A DNA stretch of 64,000 nucleotides from Aquamicrobium sp. (GCF_023954335.1 NZ_JAMLIE010000001.1:1984001-2048000); one strand, 5' to 3'. Shown: positions 33,225 through 42,808, numbered from the stretch's first letter. Notes: generated by a model not told the origin, from the letters alone. Program-made: numbers and translations.

Positions 33225-33673
33225 CACCAAAGGGCAGGGCGCAGCACCCGGCAACGGCCGTCATAGACGTTCCAGCGATCGAAGCCGGAGACGCAGAACT
33301 CGACATTGCTGCCGAGACCGGCGAAGCCCATCGGCCGCTCGATCACGTACCAGACGTCGCGGCTGCGCCCGTCGGTCATGTCGGCCTTGGCGTGGCAGTA
33401 GCGCCGGTCGATCGGCCGCTCGCCGGCGATCTTCGGCTGGTGGAGGCTTTCGCGGATTCGGTGGAAATCGGCGATCGCCACATTGGGCAGATTCGGCACG
33501 TGATGCACCTGATGGCGGAAGCGGCTGGTGATGCGGTTGAGCACCGCCTGATTGCCGCAGATGCCGGGCGTGTCGATGGCCACCGCGACCGGATCGGCGG
33601 CGCGCGCCGCCACCGTCCCGCCGGTTAGGGCAAGCGCCATGACGAGCAGCAGTCTGGCGAAGCGGACCATCAT
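33224..33673 (-). CDS. Small secreted protein of unknown function, coupled to RNase T2
   Basis: I do not recognise a family for this 149-residue product. It has a signal peptide (about 1-26: FARLLLVMALALTGGTVAARAA). The mature part of about 120 residues holds four Cys (GICGNQ, RYCHAKA, EFCVSGF, GRCRVL), suggesting two disulfides in the periplasm. The ATG at 33673 follows gggag; a second ATG directly after it is also possible. Its stop overlaps the RNase T2 start, so the two are made together. Partner, inhibitor or substrate-binding roles are only guesses. Confidence 0.75.
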   Translation of the reverse strand: MMVRFARLLLVMALALTGGTVAARAADPVAVAIDTPGICGNQAVLNRITSRFRHQVHHVPNLPNVAIADFHRIRESLHQPKIAGERPIDRRYCHAKADMTDGRSRDVWYVIERPMGFAGLGSNVEFCVSGFDRWNVYDGRCRVLRPALW

Positions 33674-33761
33674 AGCACTCCCATGCGGGTGAATCGGACC
33701 CATAAAAACCGCGACACTGTGATGAAAGCGCGGCGAGCGGTCAAGCAGCCGCTTGCGGGTC

Positions 33762-34607
33762 TCATGGTCGCGTCAGCCATTTCAGGCCGGTTTTCGCCCC
33801 GTCTTCGCCCAGAGCGTCGCGCAGGACTGGCAGCAGCACGGCCATCTCCTCCTCCAGCACGAAAGGCGGGTTGACGACCGCGATGCCGCAGCCGTCGAGC
33901 CGCGGCTCGGACGAAGGCGCGCGGATGTCGAGCGATATGTCGAGGATCTTGGCGATGCCGGTTTCGCCGAGCCGGGCGCGGAACGCTTCCACCGCAGCCC
34001 GGTCCTTGACCGGATACCACAGCGCGTAGGTGCCGCCCGGCCAGCGCCGGTGGGCCTTGACGAGGCCGCCGACCAGCCGGTCGAACTCGCCTTCCTTCTC
34101 GAACGGCGGATCGACCAGCACCAGCCCGCGCTTTTCCTTGGGCGGCACATGCGCGCCGAGCGCCAGCCAGCCGTCGAGCGCCAGCACCCGCACCTGCCAG
34201 TCGCCGGCGAAATGCGCCTTCAGCGTCAGGCTGTCCTGCGGGTGCAGCTCGATGGCGGTCAGCCGGTCGTTCTCGCGCAGGAGATGGCGGGTGACGAGCG
34301 GCGAGCCGGGATAGAAGCGGATGCCGCCTTGGGGGTTAAACGCGCGCACGGCGTCGAGATAGGGCGCGAGGAGGGCGGCGGCCTCGGCGGGCAGGGCCGC
34401 CTCCATCAGCCGGCCGATGCCGCCGCGCCACTCGCCCGTGCGCTGGGCTTCCTCGCCCGAAAGGTCGTAGAGCCCGATCCCGGCATGGGTGTCGATGACG
34501 CGGAACGCGCCGGGCTTGCGCTTCAGATAATCGAGGATGCGCGCCAGCACCGTGTGCTTGACGACGTCGGCGAAGTTTCCGGCGTGGAAGGCGTGGCGGT
34601 AGTTCAT
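33762..34607 (-). CDS. rlmJ: 23S rRNA (adenine2030-N6)-methyltransferase RlmJ
   Basis: RlmJ methylates A2030 in 23S rRNA. The 281-residue protein starts with the family signature MNYRHAFHAGNFADVVKH. It carries the SAM-site segment VIDTHAGIGLYDL and the catalytic LVDPPFE motif, with YALWYPVKD downstream. Its start overlaps the sixA-like stop by four bases (ATGA). It is the last gene of the purM-purN-sixA-rlmJ direction. Confidence 0.95.
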   Translation of the reverse strand: MNYRHAFHAGNFADVVKHTVLARILDYLKRKPGAFRVIDTHAGIGLYDLSGEEAQRTGEWRGGIGRLMEAALPAEAAALLAPYLDAVRAFNPQGGIRFYPGSPLVTRHLLRENDRLTAIELHPQDSLTLKAHFAGDWQVRVLALDGWLALGAHVPPKEKRGLVLVDPPFEKEGEFDRLVGGLVKAHRRWPGGTYALWYPVKDRAAVEAFRARLGETGIAKILDISLDIRAPSSEPRLDGCGIAVVNPPFVLEEEMAVLLPVLRDALGEDGAKTGLKWLTRP

Positions 34608-35128
34608 CGCGATTCGCCGTCGCGCGGGGTCAGGAATTCGGTGAGCCTCGCGCCGCCGGGGCCGAGATCGGCCCACGCGCCGGCGAAGGCGAGGCGGGCA
34701 AGCCCGGCGGTCGGGAATTTTCGCCGCACCTTTTCCATCGCGTCCGGTGTGCTGTCGGGCGCGGCGAGGAGGGCGATGAGGTCCTCGAAACCGGGATTGT
34801 GGCCGACGACGAGAAGCGTCTCCGCCCCGGCGGGCGTCGAGCGGACGGCGTCGAGGATGCGCCCGGCCGGCGCCTCGTAGATCGAGCGGTCGAGCACGGC
34901 CGGCACGGTGCGCGGCAATTCTGCCTCGACCAGCACCCATGTCTGGCGGGTGCGCAGGGCGGCGGATACCAGCGCCCGGTCGGGCAGCCAGCTGCGCCGC
35001 GCCATCTCGCGTGCCATGCGCGGGGCGGCCTCGCGGCCCCGCTTCGCCAGCGGCCGGTCGAAATCGTCGAGCGCGGGGTCGTCCCAGCTCGATTTGGCGT
35101 GGCGCAGGAGAAGCAGCGTCCGGGTCAC
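34604..35128 (-). CDS. SixA-like histidine phosphatase
   Basis: This is a small histidine-phosphatase-superfamily protein related to SixA, which dephosphorylates phosphohistidine proteins. The 174-residue product has the RHG-like motif LLLLRHAKSSW with His10, and the second catalytic His in LLVVGHNPGFEDL. It appears to start at a GTG (35128) behind gaggg, just after purN. An upstream in-frame extension lacks homology. It is translationally coupled to rlmJ by a four-base overlap. The target is unknown. Confidence 0.9.
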   Translation of the reverse strand: MTRTLLLLRHAKSSWDDPALDDFDRPLAKRGREAAPRMAREMARRSWLPDRALVSAALRTRQTWVLVEAELPRTVPAVLDRSIYEAPAGRILDAVRSTPAGAETLLVVGHNPGFEDLIALLAAPDSTPDAMEKVRRKFPTAGLARLAFAGAWADLGPGGARLTEFLTPRDGESR

Positions 35129-35139
35129 GGCAGGCGCCC

Positions 35140-35832
35140 TCAGGGCGTCATGCGGGCGAGGCTTTCGATGTCCACCTCTTCGCCGGCCGGGCCGGGGGAG
35201 ATGAGCGCCCCGGCGGCATGGACGCCGGTGAGGACGACGCGGCCGTCCTCCATCCGGGCGCGGCCTTCCGCCACCAGCCGCAGGGCCAGCGGATAGAGCT
35301 TGTGCTCGGCCTCCAGCACGCGCCGCGCCAGCGCCTCGGCGTCGTCGTCGGGAAGCACCGGCACCGCCGCCTGCGCGATGATCGGCCCGGCATCCATCTT
35401 CGCGGTGACGAAATGGACCGTGCAACCGTGAACGCGCATCCCCGCCTCAAGCGCCCGGTTGTGCGTGTCGAGCCCCGGGAACAGCGGCAGCAGTGAGGGG
35501 TGGATGTTGATGAGCTTGCCCGCCCATTTCTCGGTGAAGGCGGGCGAAAGCAGCCGCATGTAGCCGGCGAGGCAGACGATGTCGGCGCGCAGCGCCGTCA
35601 GCTCCTCGTCGAGCGCGGCGTCCAGCGCCGCCTTGGTCGGGTGGTCGGCGCGGGTGATGGCCTTGGCCTCGATGCCGAGCGCGGCGGCCGCGTTCAGCCC
35701 CTTGGCGTCGACCTTGTCGGAAATGACCGCGACGATATTGGCCGGAAAGTTCGGGTCGCCGGCCGCTTCCGCCAGCGCCGCCATGTTGGTGCCGCGGCCG
35801 GAAATCAGGACGACGACGCGCTTCTTCATCAT
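35140..35832 (-). CDS. purN: Phosphoribosylglycinamide formyltransferase PurN
   Basis: PurN formylates GAR with 10-formyl-THF in purine synthesis. The 230-residue protein has the N-terminal phosphate loop LISGRGTNMAAL and the signature INIHPSLLPLFPGLDTH with the catalytic His. Downstream is the conserved TVHFVTAKMDAGPII. It lies three bases after purM in the same direction, a classic purMN pair. Confidence 0.97.
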   Translation of the reverse strand: MMKKRVVVLISGRGTNMAALAEAAGDPNFPANIVAVISDKVDAKGLNAAAALGIEAKAITRADHPTKAALDAALDEELTALRADIVCLAGYMRLLSPAFTEKWAGKLINIHPSLLPLFPGLDTHNRALEAGMRVHGCTVHFVTAKMDAGPIIAQAAVPVLPDDDAEALARRVLEAEHKLYPLALRLVAEGRARMEDGRVVLTGVHAAGALISPGPAGEEVDIESLARMTP

Positions 35833-35835
35833 GCT

Positions 35836-36900
35836 CTAAAGTCCAATCTCGCCATTATAGATGACGCCGGCGTCGCGGCGCGGCACGATGCGGCCGAGCG
35901 TCGTCACGGTCTCGCCGCCCTTGGTCAGGACGGCGGCGACCTGCGCCGCCTGCCCGGCGGCCACCACCAGCACCATGCCGATGCCGCAGTTGAAGGTGCG
36001 CATCATCTCGGCCGGGGCGACATTGCCGGTCTTGGCCAGCCACGAGAACACCGGCGGCACGTCGATGGCGTCGAGGTCGAGTTCGGCCGCATAGGCCGCC
36101 GGCAGCACACGCGGGATGTTGTCGGGAAAGCCGCCGCCGGTGATGTGCGCCAGCGCCTTGATGCCGTGGGTCGAGCGGATGGCCGACAGGATCGGGCGGA
36201 CATAGATGCGGGTGGGCGCGAGCAGCGCCTCGCCCAGCGTCTTCGACTTGTCGAAGGGGGCTATGTGCGCCCAGCTCAGCCCCGACGCGGCGACGATGCG
36301 GCGCACCAGCGAAAAGCCGTTCGAATGCACGCCCGACGAGGCGAGGCCGAGGATGACGTCGCCCTCGACGATGTCGTCCGAGGGCAAGAGCTGCCCGCGC
36401 TCGGCCGCGCCGACGGCAAAGCCCGCGAGGTCGTAGTCGCCATGGGCGTACATGCCGGGCATCTCGGCCGTCTCGCCGCCGATCAGCGCGCAGCCGGCCT
36501 GCCGGCAGCCTTCGGCGATGCCGGCGACGATCTGCGCCCCCTGCTCGGGGTCGAGCTTGCCGGTGGCGAAATAGTCGAGGAAGAACAGTGGCTCCGCGCC
36601 CTGCACCACGAGGTCGTTGACGCACATGGCGACGAGGTCGATGCCGACCGTGTCGTGGCGGTCGGCATCGATGGCGACCTTCAGCTTGGTGCCGACGCCG
36701 TCATTGGCCGCGACCAGAACGGGATCGGAAAAGCCCGCGGCCTTGAGGTCGAACAGGCCACCGAAGCCGCCGATCTCGCCATCGGCGCCCGGCCGGCGCG
36801 TCGAGCGCACCAGCGGCTTGATCTTCTCGACGAGCGCGTTGCCGGCGTCGATGTCAACGCCGGCCGCTGCATAGGTGAGACTCGTCTTGTCTTCGCTCAT
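35836..36900 (-). CDS. purM: Phosphoribosylformylglycinamidine cyclo-ligase PurM
   Basis: PurM closes the imidazole ring of AIR with ATP. The 354-residue protein starts MSEDKTSLTYAAAGVDIDAGNALVEKIKP in spaced form. It shows the ATP/substrate motifs VAANDGVGTKLKVA, MCVNDLVVQGAEPLFFLDY, GGETAEMPGMY and ALAHITGGGFPDNIPRVLP. It is followed by purN, and a divergent 220-base promoter region separates it from the AI-2E-type permease gene. Confidence 0.97.
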   Translation of the reverse strand: MSEDKTSLTYAAAGVDIDAGNALVEKIKPLVRSTRRPGADGEIGGFGGLFDLKAAGFSDPVLVAANDGVGTKLKVAIDADRHDTVGIDLVAMCVNDLVVQGAEPLFFLDYFATGKLDPEQGAQIVAGIAEGCRQAGCALIGGETAEMPGMYAHGDYDLAGFAVGAAERGQLLPSDDIVEGDVILGLASSGVHSNGFSLVRRIVAASGLSWAHIAPFDKSKTLGEALLAPTRIYVRPILSAIRSTHGIKALAHITGGGFPDNIPRVLPAAYAAELDLDAIDVPPVFSWLAKTGNVAPAEMMRTFNCGIGMVLVVAAGQAAQVAAVLTKGGETVTTLGRIVPRRDAGVIYNGEIGL

Positions 36901-37120
36901 GCGCGGCTGCCCCTTGGCACGATCCGTAAAGCCGGCTCTTCGCATGAACCCCCGCCGCCCGCAAGACCACTCGCGGTCACAGGGGCGCGAATGGCGCGCG
37001 AAACGCGGCCGCCGGGCGGACGACCAGTCTCTTGACCGCGGCTTCAACAGAAGCCTATCTCCCGCCGCGGCCGGCGGATAAGATGGCCGCCCGACTGGAC
37101 AAGCTGCGAGCGACGGGCCG

Positions 37121-38251
37121 ATGAACAAACGCGACGCCGAGATCAGGGAACAGGTGGCCGAGGTGGTCATCGCCACCGGCTGGCGGCGGCAGGTGCTGTT
37201 CTGGCTGGGCGCGGCGGTGACGCTCGTCGTGTTCCTCTACGCTTTCTCCGCGGTCCTGCTGCCGTTCCTCGCCGGCATGATCCTCGCCTATTTCCTCGAC
37301 CCCATCGCCGACTGGCTGGAGCGGCGCGGCCTGTCGCGCCTCGCGGCCACGGTCTTCATCCTGGTGATGTTCCTCATCGTCCTCGTGCTGGCGCTGATGC
37401 TCATCATTCCCGTGCTCGCCACCCAGCTCGCCGACTTCATCGGCCGGGTGCCCGATTACCTGTCGCGGCTTCAGGCGCTGATCACCAGCATCGACCCCGA
37501 CTGGCTGAGCCAGACGCTCGGCGTCGATCCGGCCTCGCTGCGCGACGGGCTGAACTCTCTGCTGACGCAAGGCGCGGGGTTCCTGACCACGCTGTTCTCG
37601 TCGATCTGGAGCTCGGGCAAGACGCTGATCGACCTCGCCGGCCTCTTCGTCATCACCCCGGTCGTCGCCTTCTACATGCTGCTCGACTGGGACAAGATGA
37701 TCCGCACGGTCGACGGCTGGATACCGCGCGACCATCTGGCGACGGTGCGCACCATCGCCCGCGACGTCGACACGGCGGTCGCCGGCTTCGTGCGTGGGCA
37801 GGGTACGCTGTGCCTGATCCTCGGCATCATGTACGCCGTCGGGCTCACCGCCGTGGGCTTGAATTTCGGCCTGCTGATCGGCCTGTTCGCCGGCCTCGTC
37901 AGCTTCATCCCCTATATCGGCTCGCTGCTCGGCCTCGTGCTGTCGGTCGGCGTCGCCCTCGTCCAGTTCTGGCCCGACTGGCACTGGGTCGTCGTCGTGG
38001 CGGCGATCTTCTTCGGCGGCCAGTTCATCGAGGGCAACATCCTCCAGCCCAACCTTGTCGGCAAGAGCGTCGGTCTCCATCCCGTGTGGCTCATGTTCGC
38101 GCTGTTCGCCTTCGGCGCGCTGTTCGGCTTCGTCGGGCTGCTGATCGCTGTGCCGGCCGCCGCCGCCGTCGGCGTCCTCGTCCGCTTCGCCCTGTCGCGC
38201 TACCTGCACTCGCCGCTCTATCGCGGCCATGGCCTCCCGCCGGAGGCGTGA
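37121..38251 (+). CDS. AI-2E family (PerM-like) membrane transporter
   Basis: This 376-residue polytopic protein of the UPF0118/AI-2E exporter family has about seven to eight membrane segments. The typical pattern is present: LPFLAGMILAYFLDPIADWLERRGLSR near the N-terminus in spaced form, and in the second half SFIPYIGSLLG, GNILQPNLVGKSVGLHPVWLMFAL. Members export AI-2-like signals or exchange ions; the substrate is unknown. The start follows cgacgggcc. hdaA begins five bases after its stop. The same permease-hdaA pairing is common in rhizobia. Confidence 0.92.
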   Translation: MNKRDAEIREQVAEVVIATGWRRQVLFWLGAAVTLVVFLYAFSAVLLPFLAGMILAYFLDPIADWLERRGLSRLAATVFILVMFLIVLVLALMLIIPVLATQLADFIGRVPDYLSRLQALITSIDPDWLSQTLGVDPASLRDGLNSLLTQGAGFLTTLFSSIWSSGKTLIDLAGLFVITPVVAFYMLLDWDKMIRTVDGWIPRDHLATVRTIARDVDTAVAGFVRGQGTLCLILGIMYAVGLTAVGLNFGLLIGLFAGLVSFIPYIGSLLGLVLSVGVALVQFWPDWHWVVVVAAIFFGGQFIEGNILQPNLVGKSVGLHPVWLMFALFAFGALFGFVGLLIAVPAAAAVGVLVRFALSRYLHSPLYRGHGLPPEA

Positions 38252-38256
38252 GGGCG

Positions 38257-38952
38257 ATGCCGCCTGCCTTCGCCGACGGGCCGCGCCAGCTGCCGCTCGA
38301 TCTCGCCCACAGCGAGGCGAGAAGCCGCGACGACCTCGTCGTCGGCCCGTCCAACGCGCAGGCCGTCGCCCTCGTCGACCGCTGGCCCGACTGGCCTGCG
38401 CCCGTGGCGGTCCTCGCCGGGCCGGCCGGCTCCGGCAAGTCGCACCTCGCCAATGTCTGGCGCGAGGCGAGCGGCGCGACGGCGCTGGCTCCCGGCCGTC
38501 TCGGGCCCCAGGCCGCCGAGGCGGCGGGGCGCGGCCCGGTGCTGATCGACGACGTCGATTCCGGCGCCATCGACGAGGCCGGCCTCTTCCATCTCATCAA
38601 CGCCGTGCGGCAGGCGAACACCACGCTGCTGATGACCGCGCGGCGCTTTCCCGCCGCCTGGGGCGTGACGTTGCCCGACCTCGCCTCGCGACTCAAGGCG
38701 GCCGCGACGGTCGAGATCGACGAGCCGGACGACATGCTGCTCGCCGCCGTCACTACCAAGCTGTTCGCCGACCGCCAGATCGAGGTCGAGCCGCATGTGG
38801 TGCAGTTCCTCGTCCGCCGCATCGAGCGCTCGCTGTCCAGCGCCATCGAGGCGGTCGCCCGGCTCGACCGCATCGCGCTCGAGCGCAAGAGCCGCATCAC
38901 CCGCGCGCTCGCCGCGCAGGTGGTGGCCGCGATGGAGGAAGGGAAGCCCTGA
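38257..38952 (+). CDS. hdaA: DnaA regulatory inactivator HdaA
   Basis: HdaA, the alphaproteobacterial Hda, promotes DnaA-ATP hydrolysis together with the sliding clamp and so limits replication initiation. The 231-residue protein carries a clamp-binding motif QLPLDL at 11-16. A DnaA-like AAA+ domain follows, with Walker A AGPAGSGKS, a Walker B-like PVLIDDVD, sensor segment MTARRFP, and C-terminal VTTKLFADRQIEVEPHVVQFLVRRIERS. It lacks the DnaA DNA-binding domain. It is coupled with the upstream permease. Confidence 0.93.
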   Translation: MPPAFADGPRQLPLDLAHSEARSRDDLVVGPSNAQAVALVDRWPDWPAPVAVLAGPAGSGKSHLANVWREASGATALAPGRLGPQAAEAAGRGPVLIDDVDSGAIDEAGLFHLINAVRQANTTLLMTARRFPAAWGVTLPDLASRLKAAATVEIDEPDDMLLAAVTTKLFADRQIEVEPHVVQFLVRRIERSLSSAIEAVARLDRIALERKSRITRALAAQVVAAMEEGKP

Positions 38953-38958
38953 CCCGGC

Positions 38959-40158
38959 TCAGGCCGTCTCGGCGTCGTAGGCGTAGAGCCAGTCGAGATC
39001 GGCCGCGAGGCTTCTGCCCCGGCGCAGTGCCAGCACGATGTCGCGGCCGAGCGCGACCGGGCCGGAGGCGTGCCAAACGAAGCGGTTGAAGGCCCCGCGC
39101 TTCGCCACCTGCCGCACCCGCTCGCGCCGCACCGCCTGATACCGCGCGAGCGCGCCGGCGAGGTCGTCCGGCCGCGCGGCAACCGTGGCGGCGAGCGTGG
39201 CCGCATCCTCGATCGCCATCACCGCGCCCTGCGCCGCATAGGGGCCCATCGCGTGGGCGGCGTCGCCGATGAGCGCAAGGCCCGCCGGGTCGATCCACGA
39301 CGCTTCGCCATCGACCTCGGCGATCGGCCACGGCAGCCAGCCGTCGACATTGGCGGCGAGCGCGTCGATGTCGTCGGCCGCGCCGGCGATGATGCCGGGT
39401 GGCAGCATGCGCCGCTCGCCGCCGGCCCCCGATTCCGTCGGCGCGGGCATCCGGCCGATGACGACGAGGTTGACGATCTGCCCTCCGCGCAGCGGATAGG
39501 CGACGAGGTGGAAGCGCGGATTGAGGAAGGCGCTCACCCGGTCGGTCGGGATCAGGCCGGCGCAGAGCTGCGGCGTCGCGATGGCCCGCCACGCGACATA
39601 GCCCGAGAAGCGCGCCGGCCGGGCGAGGGGGCCGGCCGCGCGCAGGGCCGAGCGCACCCCGTCCGCGCCGACCGCGAGGTCGCAGGCGATCTCATCCTCC
39701 ACGCCGGCCCGCGTCGCCGACAGGACATTGCCGGCATCGGAGAGTTTCGCGCTGCCGACCGTGACGCCGGTTTCGAGCGTGATCGCCGGATGCGCCCGCA
39801 CCGCCCGCGCGAGGATGTCGTGAAGGTCGGCGCGATGGATGGTGAGGTAGGGCGCGCCCCACCGGCGCAGGGCGGTCTCGCCCAGCGGCACCGCGGCGAG
39901 GGTGCGCAGGGAATCGGCCCGGCGAAGCTCGATGGACACGGGCCTGACCGCGACTCTTGTCGCGTCTTCGAGAAGGCCGAGACGCTTCAGGATGACAGTC
40001 GCGTTGGGGGAGAGCTGGAGGCCGGCCCCGACTTCCTCGAGCTTTTCTGCTCGTTCGAGGACGGAAACCCGAAAACCCCGCTCGGCGAAGCACAGCGCCG
40101 CCGTCAGCCCGGCGATTCCCGCCCCGGCGATGGCGACATGCCGTGGAGGAACGTTCAT
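38959..40158 (-). CDS. FAD-dependent monooxygenase (class A, salicylate hydroxylase-like)
   Basis: This is a single-component flavoprotein hydroxylase. The 399-residue protein has the FAD-binding GAGIAGLTAAL at 11-21 with VLERAEKLEEVGAGLQLSPNA. It also has the DG motif GADGVRSALR and the GD motif LALIGDAAHAMGPYAAQGAVMAIEDA, all class A features. The substrate is unknown; salicylate-like aromatics are a guess. It faces hdaA tail to tail with only six bases between, and follows the CHCC zinc-finger gene. Confidence 0.9.
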   Translation of the reverse strand: MNVPPRHVAIAGAGIAGLTAALCFAERGFRVSVLERAEKLEEVGAGLQLSPNATVILKRLGLLEDATRVAVRPVSIELRRADSLRTLAAVPLGETALRRWGAPYLTIHRADLHDILARAVRAHPAITLETGVTVGSAKLSDAGNVLSATRAGVEDEIACDLAVGADGVRSALRAAGPLARPARFSGYVAWRAIATPQLCAGLIPTDRVSAFLNPRFHLVAYPLRGGQIVNLVVIGRMPAPTESGAGGERRMLPPGIIAGAADDIDALAANVDGWLPWPIAEVDGEASWIDPAGLALIGDAAHAMGPYAAQGAVMAIEDAATLAATVAARPDDLAGALARYQAVRRERVRQVAKRGAFNRFVWHASGPVALGRDIVLALRRGRSLAADLDWLYAYDAETA

Positions 40159-40182
40159 CGCGCCCGGGCCGCGCCCGAGGCC

Positions 40183-40431
40183 TCAGGCGGCGCGCGGCTG
40201 GAAGCTCACGCCCTCGGGCCTGGTTTCGGTGCCGTGCAGCGCGGGATTGTAGCGATAGAGGGTCGAGCAGTAGGGGCAGACGATCTCGTTGTCCTCGCCG
40301 AGGTCGAGGAAGACGTGCGGATGGTCGAAGGGCGGCGTCGCGCCCACGCACATGAATTCCCGCACGCCGATCTCGATGAGCGCGTGGCCCGCGTCGTTCT
40401 GGAAGTGGGGAATTGTCGGGTGGTCGGCCAT
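40183..40431 (-). CDS. CHCC-type zinc-finger protein
   Basis: This 82-residue protein belongs to the zf-CHCC family, bacterial relatives of the mitochondrial complex I subunit NDUFS6. The ligands are visible in FMCVGATPPFDHPHVFLDL and EIVCPYCSTLYRY: one Cys, one His and a CxxC pair. The role in bacteria is probably in complex I assembly but unproven. It lies just before the monooxygenase gene in the same direction. Confidence 0.9.
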   Translation of the reverse strand: MADHPTIPHFQNDAGHALIEIGVREFMCVGATPPFDHPHVFLDLGEDNEIVCPYCSTLYRYNPALHGTETRPEGVSFQPRAA

Positions 40432-40597
40432 GACATGCTCCCGGATGTTCTAAGCTCGGTGCCTGGAGCCAGCGTTTGCAGCATAAAGCCGGCCTTGGCA
40501 AGCCGTGATATGAAACTGTCACAAAACCCTGTCAGGAGGCAGCTTGACGAAATGCGCGCCTGCTGATGCAGTCACGCGAATGGCATCAGGTGGCAGG

Positions 40598-42808
40598 ATG
40601 AACGAGACACGACCGGCAACGAGCGAGTTCACGGGCAAGGTGCAGGCGCTGGCCGCCGCGCCCGAAGGCAACCCCGACCGATTCGTCAACCGCGAGTTCT
40701 CCTGGCTCCAGTTCAACCGCCGCGTCCTCGACGAGGCGGAGAACCCGCGCCACCCGCTCTTGGAGCGGCTGCGCTTCCTGTCGATCTCGGCCGCCAACCT
40801 CGACGAGTTCTTCATGGTGCGCGTCGCCGGCCTCGCCGGGCAGATCCGCGAGGGCATCGCCATCAAGAGCCCGGACGGGCGCACGCCCGAGCAGCAGCTC
40901 GAATTGCTGCTGCTCGAGGTCGGCCGCCTTCAGGAGGACCAGCAGGCCGCCTATGCGCGCCTCACCGCGCTGCTGCGCAAGGAGGGCATCGAGGTCGTGC
41001 GCGCCGACGCCGTCGCCCGCGACGAGAAGGCGTGGCTCGAAGAACACTTCATGGACACGGTGTTTCCGGTGCTGACGCCGCTGTCCATCGACCCGGCGCA
41101 TCCGTTCCCGTTCATTCCCAATCTCGGCTTCTCGATCGCGCTGCAACTGCGCCACCTGCGCGACGGCAACGAGATGACGGCGCTCCTGCGCCTGCCGCCG
41201 GCGCTGCGCCGCTTCATCCGCCTGCCCGACCGCAAGGGAACCGTGCGCTTCGTCGCGCTCGGCGACACGGTCAGCCTGTTCATCGGCAAGCTCTTCCCCG
41301 GCTACGAGGTCAAGGGCTCGGGCACGTTCCGCATCATCCGCGATAGCGACATCGAGGTCGAGGAAGAGGCCGAGGACCTCGTGCGCCTGTTCGAGAGCGC
41401 GCTGAAGCGCCGCCGGCGCGGCCAGGTCATCCGCATCGAGTTCGACGATGAGATGCCGGAGGCGCTGCGCGATTTCGTCGCCGGCGAGCTCGGCCTCACC
41501 GGCTCGCGCATCTCGATCCTGAAGGCGCCGCTGGCGCTCAACCAGGTCTCGGAGATCGTCGCCCTGCCGCGCGACGACCTGAAGTTCGTGCCCTACAACC
41601 CGCGCTTTCCCGAGCGGGTGCGCGACCGCGGCGGCGACTGCCTTGCCGCCATCCGCGAGAAGGACTTCATCGTCCACCATCCCTACGAGAGCTTCGACGT
41701 GGTGGTGCAGTTCCTGCGCCAGGCGGCGGCCGATCCCGACGTGGTGGCGATCAAGCAGACGCTCTACCGCACCTCGAACGACAGCCCCATCGTGCGCGCG
41801 CTGATCGACGCGGCCGAGGCCGGCAAGTCGGTGACGGCGCTGGTCGAATTGAAGGCGCGCTTCGACGAGGAGGCCAACATCCGCTGGGCGCGCGACCTGG
41901 AGCGCGCCGGCGTGCAGGTCGTCTTCGGCTTCATCGAGCTGAAGACCCATGCCAAGATGTCGCTGGTCGTGCGCCGCGAGGACGGGCGCTTGCGCAACTA
42001 CGTGCATCTCGGCACCGGCAACTACCACCCGATCACCGCGCGCATCTATACCGACCTTTCCTACTTCACCACCGATCCGGCGCTGGCGCGCGACGTGGCG
42101 CAGGTGTTCAACTTCATCACCGGCTATGCCGAGCCGGCGCAGAAGATGGGCATCGCCATCTCCCCGTTCACGCTGCGCCAGCGCATCCTCGACCACATCG
42201 GCGCCGAGATCGAGTTCGCGCGGAACGGCAAGCCGGCGCAGATCTGGATGAAGATGAACTCGCTGGTCGACCCGCAGGTCATCGACGCGCTCTATGACGC
42301 CAGCCGGGCCGGCGTCGAGATCGACCTCGTCGTGCGCGGCATCTGCTGCCTTCGGCCGCAGGTGCCGGGCCTGTCGGAGAACATCCGCGTCAAGTCGATC
42401 GTCGGCCGCTTCCTCGAGCACAGCCGCATCTACTGCTTCGGCAACGGCCACGGCCTGCCGTCCGACGAGGCGATCGTCTATATCGGCTCGGCCGACATGA
42501 TGCCGCGCAACCTCGACCGGCGGGTCGAGACGCTGGTGCCGATCACCAATCCGACTGTGCATGAACAGGTGCTCGGCCAGATCATGCTCGGAAACATCAT
42601 GGACAATCAGCAGAGTTTTGAAGTACTGGCGGACGGCACCTCGCGGCGTCTCGCGCCCGAGGAGGGAGAGGAGCCCTTCAACGCGCAGGAGTACTTCATG
42701 ACGAATCCGAGCCTGTCCGGACGGGGCGACGCGCTGAAATCCAGCGCGCCGAAACGGATCGTCCAGCCCAAGCGCCGCAAGAAGACCGGCGCGCCGCCGG
42801 CCGCATGA
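40598..42808 (+). CDS. ppk: Polyphosphate kinase Ppk1
   Basis: Ppk polymerises the gamma-phosphate of ATP into polyphosphate at the membrane. The 736-residue protein has the N-terminal RFVNREFSWLQFNRRVLDEA, the central EFDDEMPEALRDF block, and the autophosphorylated His451 in FIELKTHAKMSLVVRRE, followed by YVHLGTGNYHPITARIYTDLSYF. The ATG at 40598 is chosen; in-frame starts 6 and 18 codons earlier exist. Its stop overlaps the ppx start by four bases, so synthesis and breakdown of polyphosphate are encoded as a coupled pair. Confidence 0.96.
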   Translation: MNETRPATSEFTGKVQALAAAPEGNPDRFVNREFSWLQFNRRVLDEAENPRHPLLERLRFLSISAANLDEFFMVRVAGLAGQIREGIAIKSPDGRTPEQQLELLLLEVGRLQEDQQAAYARLTALLRKEGIEVVRADAVARDEKAWLEEHFMDTVFPVLTPLSIDPAHPFPFIPNLGFSIALQLRHLRDGNEMTALLRLPPALRRFIRLPDRKGTVRFVALGDTVSLFIGKLFPGYEVKGSGTFRIIRDSDIEVEEEAEDLVRLFESALKRRRRGQVIRIEFDDEMPEALRDFVAGELGLTGSRISILKAPLALNQVSEIVALPRDDLKFVPYNPRFPERVRDRGGDCLAAIREKDFIVHHPYESFDVVVQFLRQAAADPDVVAIKQTLYRTSNDSPIVRALIDAAEAGKSVTALVELKARFDEEANIRWARDLERAGVQVVFGFIELKTHAKMSLVVRREDGRLRNYVHLGTGNYHPITARIYTDLSYFTTDPALARDVAQVFNFITGYAEPAQKMGIAISPFTLRQRILDHIGAEIEFARNGKPAQIWMKMNSLVDPQVIDALYDASRAGVEIDLVVRGICCLRPQVPGLSENIRVKSIVGRFLEHSRIYCFGNGHGLPSDEAIVYIGSADMMPRNLDRRVETLVPITNPTVHEQVLGQIMLGNIMDNQQSFEVLADGTSRRLAPEEGEEPFNAQEYFMTNPSLSGRGDALKSSAPKRIVQPKRRKKTGAPPAA

